Part shown: positions 1 to 7,861 of the stretch, one piece after another | How positions within the stretch are numbered: position 1 is the first letter of the stretch | Layout: the number at the start of each line of letters is the position of its first letter | Origin: GCA-020348365 sp964347995 | GTDB taxonomy: Archaea > Thermoproteota > Bathyarchaeia > Bathyarchaeales > Bathyarchaeaceae | Assembly (NCBI GenBank): GCA_964347995.1 | Contig: CAYGBA010000028.1 | Location: forward strand, 1 to 18,026 | Length of the DNA stretch: 18,026 bases | Direction of reading: 5' to 3' | The notes under the pieces: model-generated | Told to the model about the DNA's origin: nothing | Seen by the model: only the letters and a program-made list of their open reading frames with translations | The model's database searches: none | Position numbers and translations under genes: made by a program

Positions 1-595
1 CCGTGTAATCTCTAGCGATTACTTTCACGTTCTTGATTGAAGAATTGCACAAAAAGCTGACCATATCAATTACGTGAGGACCAAGGTCTTCCAAGACACC
101 CCATTTTTCAAAGCGCCATGGGCTGTCCATCAAATCAATGAAGTCGTGTCCGATTGCGTGAACGCTTACTATTTTGCCAATTCGTCCCTCTTCCAGACGC
201 TTTTTTGCCTCTAGTACGCAAGGGAAAAACCGATAATTATGAACGACGCATAATTTTACGCCAGAAGCATTGCAGACACCAATCATGCTCTCTGCATCTT
301 CTGCATTTGTAGCCATTGGTTTTTCTACCACTACATTTATGCCTGCTTTAGCTGCGTCTATTGTTAGTTGAGAATGAGTGGAGGGCGGAGTACACAAACT
401 GACTAGATCTAGATCTTCTCTTAGCAGATCTTTGTAGTCTGCAAACCATTTTTTGACTCTAAATTTTCTTGCGCAGAATCTAGCTCTTTCTTTGGTCGAA
501 TCCGCTACACCGACCAAATCCACGCCGAGACTATGATATGCCGGAAGATGTGCTTTTCTTGCTACTACTCCGCAACCTATCACTCCAGCTTTCAT
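1..595 (-). CDS. Gfo/Idh/MocA-family sugar oxidoreductase (partial, C-terminus beyond window start)
   Basis: An open frame runs from ATG at 595 to the window edge and gives the first 198 residues. The N-terminus has the Rossmann motif GCGVVA (7-12). The family motif EKP is at 91-93, the catalytic Lys being K92 by family analogy. The DLGPH block (170-174) supplies the conserved His of the second domain. Such NAD(P)-dependent enzymes oxidise or reduce sugars and nucleotide sugars. A ribosome site GGAGAG lies at 602-607, 6 nt before the ATG, and the gene follows the DUF362 gene by 19 nt, so it is the distal gene of the glycan cluster. It is a different paralogue from the dehydrogenase at 5095-6072. 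Substrate is unknown. Family assignment is firm; the pathway role is inferred from position. Confidence 0.88.
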   Translation of the reverse strand, partial: MKAGVIGCGVVARKAHLPAYHSLGVDLVGVADSTKERARFCARKFRVKKWFADYKDLLREDLDLVSLCTPPSTHSQLTIDAAKAGINVVVEKPMATNAEDAESMIGVCNASGVKLCVVHNYRFFPCVLEAKKRLEEGRIGKIVSVHAIGHDFIDLMDSPWRFEKWGVLEDLGPHVIDMVSFLCNSSIKNVKVIARDYT

Positions 596-614
596 ATTAT
601 GCTCTCCAGAAGAA

Positions 615-1532
615 TCACTTCCAAGACATGACCAGATTGATAATCCGCGCGTACAAATGGTTGAACTCGAAATCTCTTCTAACCTGTGTCAGGTTTTCCC
701 CAATGATTTTGAATGCCATCTGTCCGATTCCAGCTTTCTGGGCTTTTTCGATATGTCCGATAGAGTGAGGGTCGAAACCCATAATCCTAGCACACACAGA
801 ATCGACTGAGACAGCGTCTCTTCCAGTAACAACAACATTCGATCTTATGGGCGTACCTAAATCAGGTCCTTTCACTCCTCCCATACCCAATATTCCATCT
901 ACTATACAGAAATCTGGTCTCATTGCGAGGCAGGCGTCAACAATAGCATCATCAAGCACAGGATGGAATTTCACTTTTCTACGATAGGGAATACAGCCAA
1001 ATTGGTTTTTGAGACTGCATGTAATCTTAGTAAGGGTATGAGTCTTCAGTTTGGGCATCGTGATTAAGTGATCGGAATCTGCAATCGTTTTTGGAATTTC
1101 CATCTCATGGAAAAATTGTCCTTCTATTCGCCTTTTAACCAGTTGATCTTTTGTTAGGTTCACCCACATGGCATTATACTTCTTAAAGATTCGTACTAAC
1201 CCTAGCCAGTGTATCAATCTATCTGGCCGTGCAACAGTAGCGTCGCTCTCAACGATAAACACGCTCACCTTCTTAGACAATGATCGAAGATAACTTAAAA
1301 CAGCATCCAGAAAGATCGGGTGGGTAACGGCCCCAGTCTCCGGAGTCCTGAAGTTACACAAATTTATCTTAATCACCACGCGATCACCATTTCTCAGATC
1401 AATTCCACCGCCACGGTTTATCGCCAAGCCAATTTTTTCGTGAATTTCAGCATAAGTTGATCGTGTTACCCCGACAAAGCTCAATGTGCCTCTTCTCCTC
1501 GGTGTGCTATTCCATATTCGATTGCCGAACAC
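615..1532 (-). CDS. DUF362 family protein
   Basis: The 305-aa product has the DUF362 pattern: a VVIKINLC strand near residue 52, a conserved MPKLKTHTLTKITCSLKN segment in the middle, then VDGILGMGGVKGPDLGTP and a GRDAVSVDSVCARIMGFDP block in the last third. I see no cysteine clusters of ferredoxin type and no signal peptide. The family's biochemical function is not firmly known. Position in the glycan cluster suggests a role in surface-sugar metabolism, which is inference. The first start codon is GTG at 1532. The DUF362 homology begins about 16 residues later, and an in-frame TTG at 1484, preceded by AGAGG, is an alternative start. An overlapping ATG at 1552 opens a different frame and stops after about 23 codons. 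Confidence 0.82.
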   Translation of the reverse strand: MFGNRIWNSTPRRRGTLSFVGVTRSTYAEIHEKIGLAINRGGGIDLRNGDRVVIKINLCNFRTPETGAVTHPIFLDAVLSYLRSLSKKVSVFIVESDATVARPDRLIHWLGLVRIFKKYNAMWVNLTKDQLVKRRIEGQFFHEMEIPKTIADSDHLITMPKLKTHTLTKITCSLKNQFGCIPYRRKVKFHPVLDDAIVDACLAMRPDFCIVDGILGMGGVKGPDLGTPIRSNVVVTGRDAVSVDSVCARIMGFDPHSIGHIEKAQKAGIGQMAFKIIGENLTQVRRDFEFNHLYARIINLVMSWK

Positions 1533-1584
1533 GCCAGAACCGCAACCTTCATGGTATAGAACCTTCTAGAACCCTACACTAAAT

Positions 1585-1616
1585 CACAGGTGCCATGGTG
1601 TCAGGCATACCTTGTG
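1585..1616. repeat. Imperfect inverted repeat between glycosyltransferase and DUF362 genes
   Basis: Arms CACA, GGT, GCC (1585-1594) pair with GGC, ACC, TGTG (1604-1616), with a 9-nt loop and two small bulges (AT at 1607-1608, T at 1612). A perfect 10-bp palindrome CTCGCGCGAG follows at 1642-1651. Both lie in the 122-nt gap between two minus-strand genes. They could be an RNA hairpin in the operon transcript or protein-binding sites. I see no T-run that would make a terminator. Confidence 0.4.
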
Positions 1617-1654
1617 ACAAAGATACGTTTTGTGTGAGATGCTCGCGCGAGTTT

Positions 1655-2437
1655 CTATCTTTTTTCTTCTTCTAGGTATGTAGGCTCCCAATACCCGCTA
1701 CGGTCGCCCCGCAGATAGTCAAGCAAGCCAAGCAGAATGCCTTTCATCCAATAATAACCTTTCCTACCCAAAGCTAAGAGCAAAGGAGACATTAAAGGCA
1801 ATAGAATGTAGAAGAAGCTGACAACAAATTGTGGCCTAGTGTAGGACAAAGCTTGATATATACCTGTCACCGTCTTTCTTTTGTAAATCTCCTCTTTCTC
1901 AACGCTCATTGTTCTTTCCGTTTCCACATGACAATCTTCACAAAAAACCACTTTAAATCCGAGTCCTAAGGCCTCAAACATCATATATGTGTCCTCGGCT
2001 TTACAAGGCTTAAGTGGAACAATTCTTCGCAACACATTACTTCTAATCATCATCAACTCGCCGCTAGCCGCTAGCGGAATCCTCTTTCTGAGAGGATCAA
2101 ATATCCTAAAGAACATATGTTGTGGTCCTTCCCTTACGAGCTCCGGCACAAATACAATACCTACCTTCTCATCCTCGAAGTGGCGTAACATCGCTTGAAA
2201 GCTGTATATCTTCGTATCTACATCGTTAAACGCAACAATCTCAACATTTTTCGGTAGGAGCTTCTCCGCGAAGTTTATTGCGTCGTACTTGCCTCTAGGC
2301 ACTCTATATGTCACTCTAGGGTGGTTCATGCGTTCTCCACACACAATCAAGTAGGGCACGTCAAGTTCGTCAAGCTCTTCAATCTTCTCCCAAACATGCT
2401 TCCTATCCCTAGCACAGACCACAAAAAAGAGGTTCAT
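1655..2437 (-). CDS. Family-2-like glycosyltransferase with hydrophobic C-terminal region
   Basis: The fold looks like a GT2/GT-A enzyme. The N-terminal strand is MNLFFVVCARDR, an acidic metal-binding-like motif sits in NDVDTKIY (about residues 71-78), and the AEDTYMM motif (about 147-153) resembles the ED catalytic-base motif of processive and N-glycan GT2 enzymes. A hydrophobic stretch (FVVSFFYILLPLMSPLLLALG, about 205-225) suggests membrane anchoring at the C-terminus. I prefer ATG 2437, because GGTGG lies 8 nt upstream; a GTG at 2458 would add seven residues. The likely role is adding a sugar to a lipid-linked glycan at the inner face of the membrane. Donor and acceptor cannot be read from sequence. 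It is downstream of the deacetylase gene by about 50 nt. Confidence 0.72.
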   Translation of the reverse strand: MNLFFVVCARDRKHVWEKIEELDELDVPYLIVCGERMNHPRVTYRVPRGKYDAINFAEKLLPKNVEIVAFNDVDTKIYSFQAMLRHFEDEKVGIVFVPELVREGPQHMFFRIFDPLRKRIPLAASGELMMIRSNVLRRIVPLKPCKAEDTYMMFEALGLGFKVVFCEDCHVETERTMSVEKEEIYKRKTVTGIYQALSYTRPQFVVSFFYILLPLMSPLLLALGRKGYYWMKGILLGLLDYLRGDRSGYWEPTYLEEEKR

Positions 2438-2491
2438 TGTCGTCGCCACCGTTATCACTCCTCCTCTTCGTTCTTTACCCGCACAGGCTTT

Positions 2492-3856
2492 TCACGAATC
2501 TGCGTATCTATGAGCTATTTCACTCGGCACCGTTAACCAAGCGTCGTCGCCTATTGTAAGATTATTTATCAAATCTTCATAAGTGCTCAAATTCTTGGGA
2601 TGCGCCATCTCATAGCTTGGGTGCATTAGAATGGTGCAGATTCCTCCGATATCTCTGACCACTCCTTTAAGCTCTATCCAAGCTTCAACCGTCTGCTTTG
2701 GTGTCATACCCAAAACTTGGAGCATCTGATGGTCTTGCGGCAAAGTTACAGGTATTTCAATAATGCTATCTACTCTCATCGGATTTGCCGTTCCAATTCC
2801 ATAAGGCTTCATAAAGCTTGGATGTTTTGGCTCCCATGACGGAACTGACGTATCATAAGTGTAGCCTGCCTTCCCCAAAGCCCGAACAATCTCACCATTG
2901 TGTTGGAGTAGTGGCGCCCTAAACCCTCTTACAGGACAATCTACGACCCTCTCAAGGGTTCGCTTGGCTTCACGTAGCCTCTCAACCAATTTCTGTCTAG
3001 GTAGCCTAGCAAGCTTTCCATCATGCATTGTATCGTGAGCTCCAATCTCGCCATGATTCGCGAGCTGGCGGACTGCCTCAGTGTTCAGCTTGTAATGTTT
3101 CGTTGGTACGTACCAAGCAGATGGTAAATCATATTTCTCTTCCAACCTCTTTACTCCTGAAGCCCTCTTAAGACCAGCGCGTGTGTCAACGTCATGAGTT
3201 ATGGCGCATGCATAACGCTTCTCATTCCATATTCTTCTCTCAAGTCTTACATCAGCTGCTTCCTCAATAGTTCTTGCTAGAAGAAACCCTAGTGCATCAA
3301 GAGGCAGTTTGTCAGAGAGATCTAGACTTGCTTGTTGCGAGTTCCAACCCATAAGACCGTTTCTCAGTAGTTTAGGCGCCGCCGTGTAAGGGACAGGAAA
3401 ACTGGTCAGTAGACGATATAGAGTTGACACCCTAGGATTTAGCATTTGGCTCATAATCCTAGCATACTCTTCTACGATATCTACCGTCAAGAGAAACGTA
3501 TCATCATTCAATGTGAATGATAGAGGCTGACTGAGCGATAAAACAGATTCAATCGATCCTTCATAATAGTATTGTATTCGAGGCACAATTGATAGAACAG
3601 TCTGCGGGGTTGCATTCACAAATGTCTCTTTTCCAGGTCTTATTGCGACCCTTAACCCTTCATCCTTAAGCCATCTCAAAAAATCTGCAGAATCTGAAGG
3701 TATGATTACCGTCTTCATGTTTTCTGGAGGCTTTTTTCCATGGACTATCAAAACGTCAGCCTTATCCAAGCCCGTAAAGGTGACACTCCAAGGTGAAAGA
3801 AGGTTGCGAATAACTGGAAGGATATCTGACATTCGGCTTGATACGGCAACCTTCAA
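2492..3856 (-). CDS. Polysaccharide deacetylase (NodB/CE4-like) with N-terminal extension
   Basis: The C-terminal half (about 215-440) is a NodB/CE4 domain. Motif 1 is THDVD with the metal/base aspartates (HDVD at 221-224), motif 2 is HDTMH with zinc-ligand histidines H274 and H278, motif 3 is RAP with R313, then DTSVPS, and finally LMHP as motif 5. The first 200 residues are not recognised. These metal enzymes remove N- or O-acetyl groups from glycans, fitting a cluster that also makes N-acetylated diamino sugars. No signal peptide is visible, so action on a cytoplasmic or membrane-facing intermediate is possible. The first start codon is TTG at 3856, just after an in-frame stop; ATG at 3832 is the alternative, but the sequence before it (KVAVSS) looks like a native first strand. 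The preceding gene ends 26 nt upstream. Confidence 0.82.
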   Translation of the reverse strand: MKVAVSSRMSDILPVIRNLLSPWSVTFTGLDKADVLIVHGKKPPENMKTVIIPSDSADFLRWLKDEGLRVAIRPGKETFVNATPQTVLSIVPRIQYYYEGSIESVLSLSQPLSFTLNDDTFLLTVDIVEEYARIMSQMLNPRVSTLYRLLTSFPVPYTAAPKLLRNGLMGWNSQQASLDLSDKLPLDALGFLLARTIEEAADVRLERRIWNEKRYACAITHDVDTRAGLKRASGVKRLEEKYDLPSAWYVPTKHYKLNTEAVRQLANHGEIGAHDTMHDGKLARLPRQKLVERLREAKRTLERVVDCPVRGFRAPLLQHNGEIVRALGKAGYTYDTSVPSWEPKHPSFMKPYGIGTANPMRVDSIIEIPVTLPQDHQMLQVLGMTPKQTVEAWIELKGVVRDIGGICTILMHPSYEMAHPKNLSTYEDLINNLTIGDDAWLTVPSEIAHRYADS

Positions 3857-3882
3857 AAGAAATCACAATCTCAATTCTTGAC

Positions 3883-4629
3883 TTAATTCCTAGCGCCCAG
3901 CTTCAGGTATATCAGAGGCCCAACTATCTGCCACCAATCTCGCAACGGAAATATCTTAGAATACCCACCCTTATACCGATATGGATACACCTTCGATACC
4001 GGAACCTCTTTTGTTGTGTAACCCAACGTCAAAACCTTGTAATGGATATAATATTCTAATCCGTAGCCGTCAAGCCAACTCTGCCCAATATCCAGGCGCG
4101 CATCATCAAATATCCTAGTTCTGTAAGCTCGCAAACCATTCGTTACATCCGTACATCGGATTTCTGTGAAAAGAGTCCAAATAAAAGGATATACGCGAGA
4201 AAATATCCCACGTAGCAAAGGGTTTTTAACTCGCCTTCCGCCAAGCAGAAACCTAGACCCTTGCACATAGTCACAACCATCATTTATAATCGGATCTAGA
4301 AGCCTCCCAATCTCCCGAGGATCATCCTTATTGTTCCCCGCTATCACCACAATTATGTCATATCCGTTTCTACGCGCATACTTGATTCCCAGCCTAATGG
4401 CGTGTCCCACTCCTTTCCGGTCAGAATTCCTTATAATGCGAATCGGAATACCGATTCTTCTGCTGGCAAAATCAATTTCCTGTAAAAGATCTTTTGTTGG
4501 GCAGTCAACAACTAAGCATATCTCATTCACCAAGGGATTTGAGAATTTCATTAAGACCTTCCCTATCTTGCCAACCTCATTATAAATGGGAATTACTGCT
4601 ATCTTTCTCAAAGAAGCGATCTTACTCAT
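3883..4629 (-). CDS. Glycosyltransferase family 2, dolichyl-phosphate mannosyltransferase-like
   Basis: This 248-aa GT2 enzyme begins with the nucleotide-binding strand IAVIPIYNE. It has a GVGHAIRLGIKYA block typical of DPM1/ALG5-like enzymes, IVVIAGNNKDD at the DxD-like site (Asn/Lys replace parts of the usual D-G-D), a YVQGSRF segment and DVTNGLRAYR near the acceptor site. No C-terminal TM pair is seen. Such enzymes move a sugar from a nucleotide donor to polyprenyl phosphate or a lipid-linked glycan. The ATG at 4629 overlaps the acetyltransferase stop in an ATGAGTAA arrangement, which indicates translational coupling. A longer frame to 4671 exists but would overlap the upstream gene by 50 nt. 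Donor sugar is unknown; the upstream diamino-sugar enzymes suggest one candidate. Confidence 0.85.
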   Translation of the reverse strand: MSKIASLRKIAVIPIYNEVGKIGKVLMKFSNPLVNEICLVVDCPTKDLLQEIDFASRRIGIPIRIIRNSDRKGVGHAIRLGIKYARRNGYDIIVVIAGNNKDDPREIGRLLDPIINDGCDYVQGSRFLLGGRRVKNPLLRGIFSRVYPFIWTLFTEIRCTDVTNGLRAYRTRIFDDARLDIGQSWLDGYGLEYYIHYKVLTLGYTTKEVPVSKVYPYRYKGGYSKIFPLRDWWQIVGPLIYLKLGARN

Positions 4630-5095
4630 TTCTATCCCTATGACGAAAGATTCGAGCAGGATTTCCCGCAACTACTGCGTTATCAGGAACATCTCTCGTT
4701 ATGACAGACCCTGCCCCAATTAACGCCCGTTCCCCTATCGTCACTCCAGGCAAGATGACAGAGTTGGCCCCTATCGAAGCACCTTTCCTTACTCTAGTCT
4801 TTAGAAGGTCCCATACCCCACGTGCCCTTGGATACCTATCATTGGTAAATGTCACATTCGGTCCAATGAAGACATCATCCTCTATCGTGACACCTGTTGG
4901 GATGAAGACAAAAGGCTTAATTTTGCAGTTATCGCCAATCACAACCTTTTCTTCAATGTAGACGTATGCGTCAATCTTGCAGTTCCTTCCAATCTTGCAT
5001 TTATACAAGTTCACCTGATCGTGAAGAACTGTGCCTTCACCGATTTCTACATCCTTCAGGATGGAGTATGCTGATTGTCTCTTCATATCAATCAT
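4622..5095 (-). CDS. Left-handed beta-helix N-acetyltransferase (WbpD/WlbB type)
   Basis: The 157-aa protein is almost wholly hexapeptide repeats (EIGEGT, KIGRNCKI, VIGDNCKI, TIEDDVFIGPNVTF, SIGANSVILPGVTIGERALIGAGSVITRDVP) followed by the terminal NPARI motif. The TFTNDRYPRAR loop matches acetyltransferases acting on UDP-3-amino sugars such as WlbB/WbpD. The predicted reaction is acetyl-CoA plus UDP-GlcNAc3NA to UDP-GlcNAc3NAcA; the active form is normally a trimer. ATG at 5095 overlaps the preceding stop as TGATG, so translation is probably coupled; TTG 5098 or ATG 5086 are alternatives. The function rests on the match plus the two upstream partners that make the substrate. Exact sugar stereochemistry is not determined. 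Confidence 0.87.
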   Translation of the reverse strand: MIDMKRQSAYSILKDVEIGEGTVLHDQVNLYKCKIGRNCKIDAYVYIEEKVVIGDNCKIKPFVFIPTGVTIEDDVFIGPNVTFTNDRYPRARGVWDLLKTRVRKGASIGANSVILPGVTIGERALIGAGSVITRDVPDNAVVAGNPARIFRHRDRNE

Positions 5096-6072
5096 CAACG
5101 AGGAATTCTCTTCGTCTTCTCTTCCAGAAGAGATTTTTTCGCATATTCAAGAATCTCTACATTCTTGGCTCCCACAGGTCCTGGATTGTTAGATATCTCA
5201 TTTCCCAGAATGCTTTCTACGAAATGGTTAATCTCGGTCAAAATCGTGTTGTTCTTGTCCACACCAATCTCATACATGGCACCATCGCCGTTCTCATATA
5301 CTTCGATAGTTTGGCTCAAACAATCGATAGTTGCACAACGTTTAGAGCCTACAATGGTCAATTTTCTTGTCTTCCCCGGTTGAAGCCAACTCAACTCGAC
5401 ATGAACCAACAGCTTTCCATCAAATTCCATGATTAGGTAAGCAATCTCCTCTTGGCGTTTTCTTCTGTATGGTCTGGCCTTACAATTCACTTTCTTTGGC
5501 CACAAACCCAAGATGAAGTTAGAAATATCAATCGGATGCGGTCCCAAGTCAAAAATTATGTCCCTTTTAGGAGAAGGATTCATCAGAGTTGTCCACTGAA
5601 TTTTGAGATAATAAATTTCGCCAAAGAATCCTTGCTTAATCAGCTCGCGGACCTTTTTAAGGACATTGGTGAATCTGAATATATGTCCTACCTGCAAACA
5701 TACCGCGCTTCGTTTTGCAATGTCAACAAGTTCATATGCTTGAGCCGCTTTAAGGGTCATGGGCTTTTCAAGTAAAACGTGCTTACCCGCTCTCAAAGCC
5801 TCTCTGCAAATCTGGTAATGCGTTTCATTAGGTGTACAGATATGAACTGCATCAACATCTTGGGACGTAATCAACTTCGTGTAATCGTTGCTCAATCTTT
5901 CCGGTGAGATACCCAACACCTTTTCGCAATAGGAAAGTCTTTCATCGCTTGTGTCACACACTATAGACAACGCAGCAGCACAACTCTCCTTAGACAATTG
6001 CAAATATTCTCGTATTACTTTCTCACCCCAGTATCCTGCCCCAATGACACCTATCTTCACTCGACCTTTCAT
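5095..6072 (-). CDS. Gfo/Idh/MocA dehydrogenase, WbpB/WlbA-like (UDP-sugar 3-oxidation)
   Basis: The 325-aa protein has Rossmann motif GAGYWG (11-16), EKP (102-104), QVGHIFRFTN in the substrate region, and DLGPHPID with H179. This arrangement, and particularly VGHIFRFN-like and DLGPHPIDI segments, is typical of WlbA/WbpB enzymes that oxidise the C3 hydroxyl of UDP-N-acetylglucosaminuronic acid. The 3-keto product is the substrate of the aminotransferase encoded just upstream. ATG at 6072 overlaps the aminotransferase stop as ATGA, and its own stop overlaps the acetyltransferase start, so the three are probably co-translated. The gene for the UDP-GlcNAc 6-dehydrogenase that feeds this step is not in the window. 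Other sugar dehydrogenation roles are possible but less likely with these neighbours. Confidence 0.86.
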   Translation of the reverse strand: MKGRVKIGVIGAGYWGEKVIREYLQLSKESCAAALSIVCDTSDERLSYCEKVLGISPERLSNDYTKLITSQDVDAVHICTPNETHYQICREALRAGKHVLLEKPMTLKAAQAYELVDIAKRSAVCLQVGHIFRFTNVLKKVRELIKQGFFGEIYYLKIQWTTLMNPSPKRDIIFDLGPHPIDISNFILGLWPKKVNCKARPYRRKRQEEIAYLIMEFDGKLLVHVELSWLQPGKTRKLTIVGSKRCATIDCLSQTIEVYENGDGAMYEIGVDKNNTILTEINHFVESILGNEISNNPGPVGAKNVEILEYAKKSLLEEKTKRIPR

Positions 6073-7151
6073 GGCATACCCCCCTGGTAAATCTGATCAT
6101 TGAAAAATTCGTGAATCTTCTCGCTGACGAACATAATCTCGTCTCTCGTTAAGTGAGGATGCATTGGTATGCTGAGACAGGTCTTACACACTTGCTCGCT
6201 TTTCGGATATTCCCCACCGCAGTAACCATATAACTCTCTGTAGAGCGGCTGCAGATGTATGGGCAGCTCGTAATGTATTCCGCATTCAATTTCGTTTATT
6301 TCAAGCCATTGCCTAAGCTTGTCGCGATGCTTCGATCTTATCACGTAAAGATGATATACAGGCTTAACCCCAGAATTCATGGTCGGGGGCAGGACCAAGT
6401 CATCCAAGTCAGAAAGAAGACGATTGTAAAGCTCAGAGTTCCTTTGCCTCTTCATGTTCCATTCATCAAGACGCTTAAGCTGAACCAGACCGATTGCTGC
6501 GTTAACAGTGTTTAACCTAGCAGTATACCCCAAGGTGTCGTGGACATACTTGCTGCGCCTCCCACAGTCTCTGATCTTTGCAACTTTCTGAGCAATCCTC
6601 TCATCATCAGTGATCAGCATTCCACCGTCGCCACAAACAGTCAGATTCTTGGAAGGATAGAAGCTGAAACACCCCACGTCTCCAAAAGTCCCGACTTTCC
6701 GCCCTTTGTAAACGGCTCCATGAGCCTGACAGGCATCCTCCACAACATGCAGTCCATGGCGATCCGAAATTTCAGCAATCGCATCCATATCTGCAGGATA
6801 GCCGTAAAGATGGACGGGAATCACGGCTCTCGTCTTTTTCGTGACTTTCTCCTTCACCTGCCGTGGATCCAGATCGTAGGTTCCCAACTCGATGTCCGCG
6901 AAAACTGGAACGGCGTTCACATAAAGAATGACATTTGCTGTGGCAATGAAGGATAATGGAGTAGCGATAACTTCATGTCCTGCTTTTACGTCCAACGCGA
7001 TTAACGCAAAATGCAAAGCATCAGTTCCTGAACTTGTTGAAACCGCGTAGTTGGCCCCGCAATACCTAGCAAACTCCTCCTCAAACCTGAAAACGCTCTC
7101 ACCCAACACAAACTTCTCATTTTGTAGAGCATCCAATGCCGCTTTCTTCAT
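6069..7151 (-). CDS. PLP-dependent sugar aminotransferase, DegT/DnrJ/EryC1 family (WbpE/WlbC-like)
   Basis: The 360-aa frame has the family hallmarks: STSSGTDALHFAL around 38-50 (phosphate binding), VVEDACQAHGA with D139 stacking on the cofactor, and FSFYPSKNL with the Schiff-base lysine K168. It would aminate a 3-keto UDP-sugar using glutamate. The gene heads the three-enzyme overlapping block. Oddly, the family N-terminus (a KVSLGKP-IFDEE-like segment) is encoded in frame upstream of the first ATG (7151), back to about 7190, but no ATG, GTG or TTG occurs between an in-frame stop and 7151. Translation might begin at CTG 7190, or a base may be missing. The ATG-initiated form would lack about 13 residues normally present in the family. 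Confidence 0.88.
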   Translation of the reverse strand: MKKAALDALQNEKFVLGESVFRFEEEFARYCGANYAVSTSSGTDALHFALIALDVKAGHEVIATPLSFIATANVILYVNAVPVFADIELGTYDLDPRQVKEKVTKKTRAVIPVHLYGYPADMDAIAEISDRHGLHVVEDACQAHGAVYKGRKVGTFGDVGCFSFYPSKNLTVCGDGGMLITDDERIAQKVAKIRDCGRRSKYVHDTLGYTARLNTVNAAIGLVQLKRLDEWNMKRQRNSELYNRLLSDLDDLVLPPTMNSGVKPVYHLYVIRSKHRDKLRQWLEINEIECGIHYELPIHLQPLYRELYGYCGGEYPKSEQVCKTCLSIPMHPHLTRDEIMFVSEKIHEFFNDQIYQGGMP

Positions 7152-7261
7152 CTCCTCATCAAATATGGGTTTTCCAAGCGAAACCTTCAGTATCTTCCCA
7201 TCCTGGCATTCAACGCTACTAAGAAACCAGTAAGAACTCTCTCACACTTGCTTGCGCCCGA

Positions 7262-7861
7262 TCAGGCTGTCACGTTCAGCCAAATCCCGACAAAACGATT
7301 ATGAAACCTAAAACCTTGCAGATTTCCACCGTATAGCCAAAGCTCAAAAAACAATTGGTAATAAAAGCCATCTCGTTCCGAATTCCAGGCTGAAGAAAGA
7401 TCAGTCGGAAAAACATGATCATTGATTGAAATTAGACCTACAAAGCTAATGTTTCCCTTGAAAACCACATCGTTGACAACAAAGCGCATAGGAGTTTCCC
7501 ACGTTTCCCCGTCTGCCAAGAAAAATCTAAACTCGTATAGTGGAGACAATGGACTGGGCTCAGAGGCCAAGACATCGGGCAATGGCTGGGTTTGACTGCG
7601 AAACTTTGCATAGATCAAGTAATACTGTGAAGCACCCATGTGATTACGAACTCCAATATGGACTGGACCCTGCTCTTCACCAGCGGTCACATTAAAGGGA
7701 TAGCCCTCAGCCATACGCTCAGGACCCAAAATCCAAAGCTCAGAAAACCTCTCCACGCTCTTAGGAAAAGAGATAACCACGTTCAAGCCAGGAAAAGCAG
7801 CCACCAAGATCAAAACCAAGCTTCCAGCCGCAAATACGGTACGATAATCCTCAAGATTCAC
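7262..7861 (-). CDS. DUF1616 family membrane protein
   Basis: The 199-aa product matches the archaeal DUF1616 pattern: an N-terminal hydrophobic segment (about 8-30, AAGSLVLILVAAFPGLNVVIS), then FSELWILGPERMAEGYPFNV, a YYLIYAKFRSQTQPLP block, SPLYEFRFFLADGETWE, a conserved FVGLISIN strand, and a C-terminal FYYQLFFELWLY-HNRFVGIWLN end. The topology suggests one membrane anchor with a large domain on the outer face; N-glycosylation sequons (NVT, NIS, NVT) are present. The function of the family is unknown. The GTG start overlaps the upstream gene by 11 nt, so it belongs to that operon. The glycan cluster follows downstream on the same strand, but no functional link is shown. Confidence 0.8.
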   Translation of the reverse strand: MNLEDYRTVFAAGSLVLILVAAFPGLNVVISFPKSVERFSELWILGPERMAEGYPFNVTAGEEQGPVHIGVRNHMGASQYYLIYAKFRSQTQPLPDVLASEPSPLSPLYEFRFFLADGETWETPMRFVVNDVVFKGNISFVGLISINDHVFPTDLSSAWNSERDGFYYQLFFELWLYGGNLQGFRFHNRFVGIWLNVTA

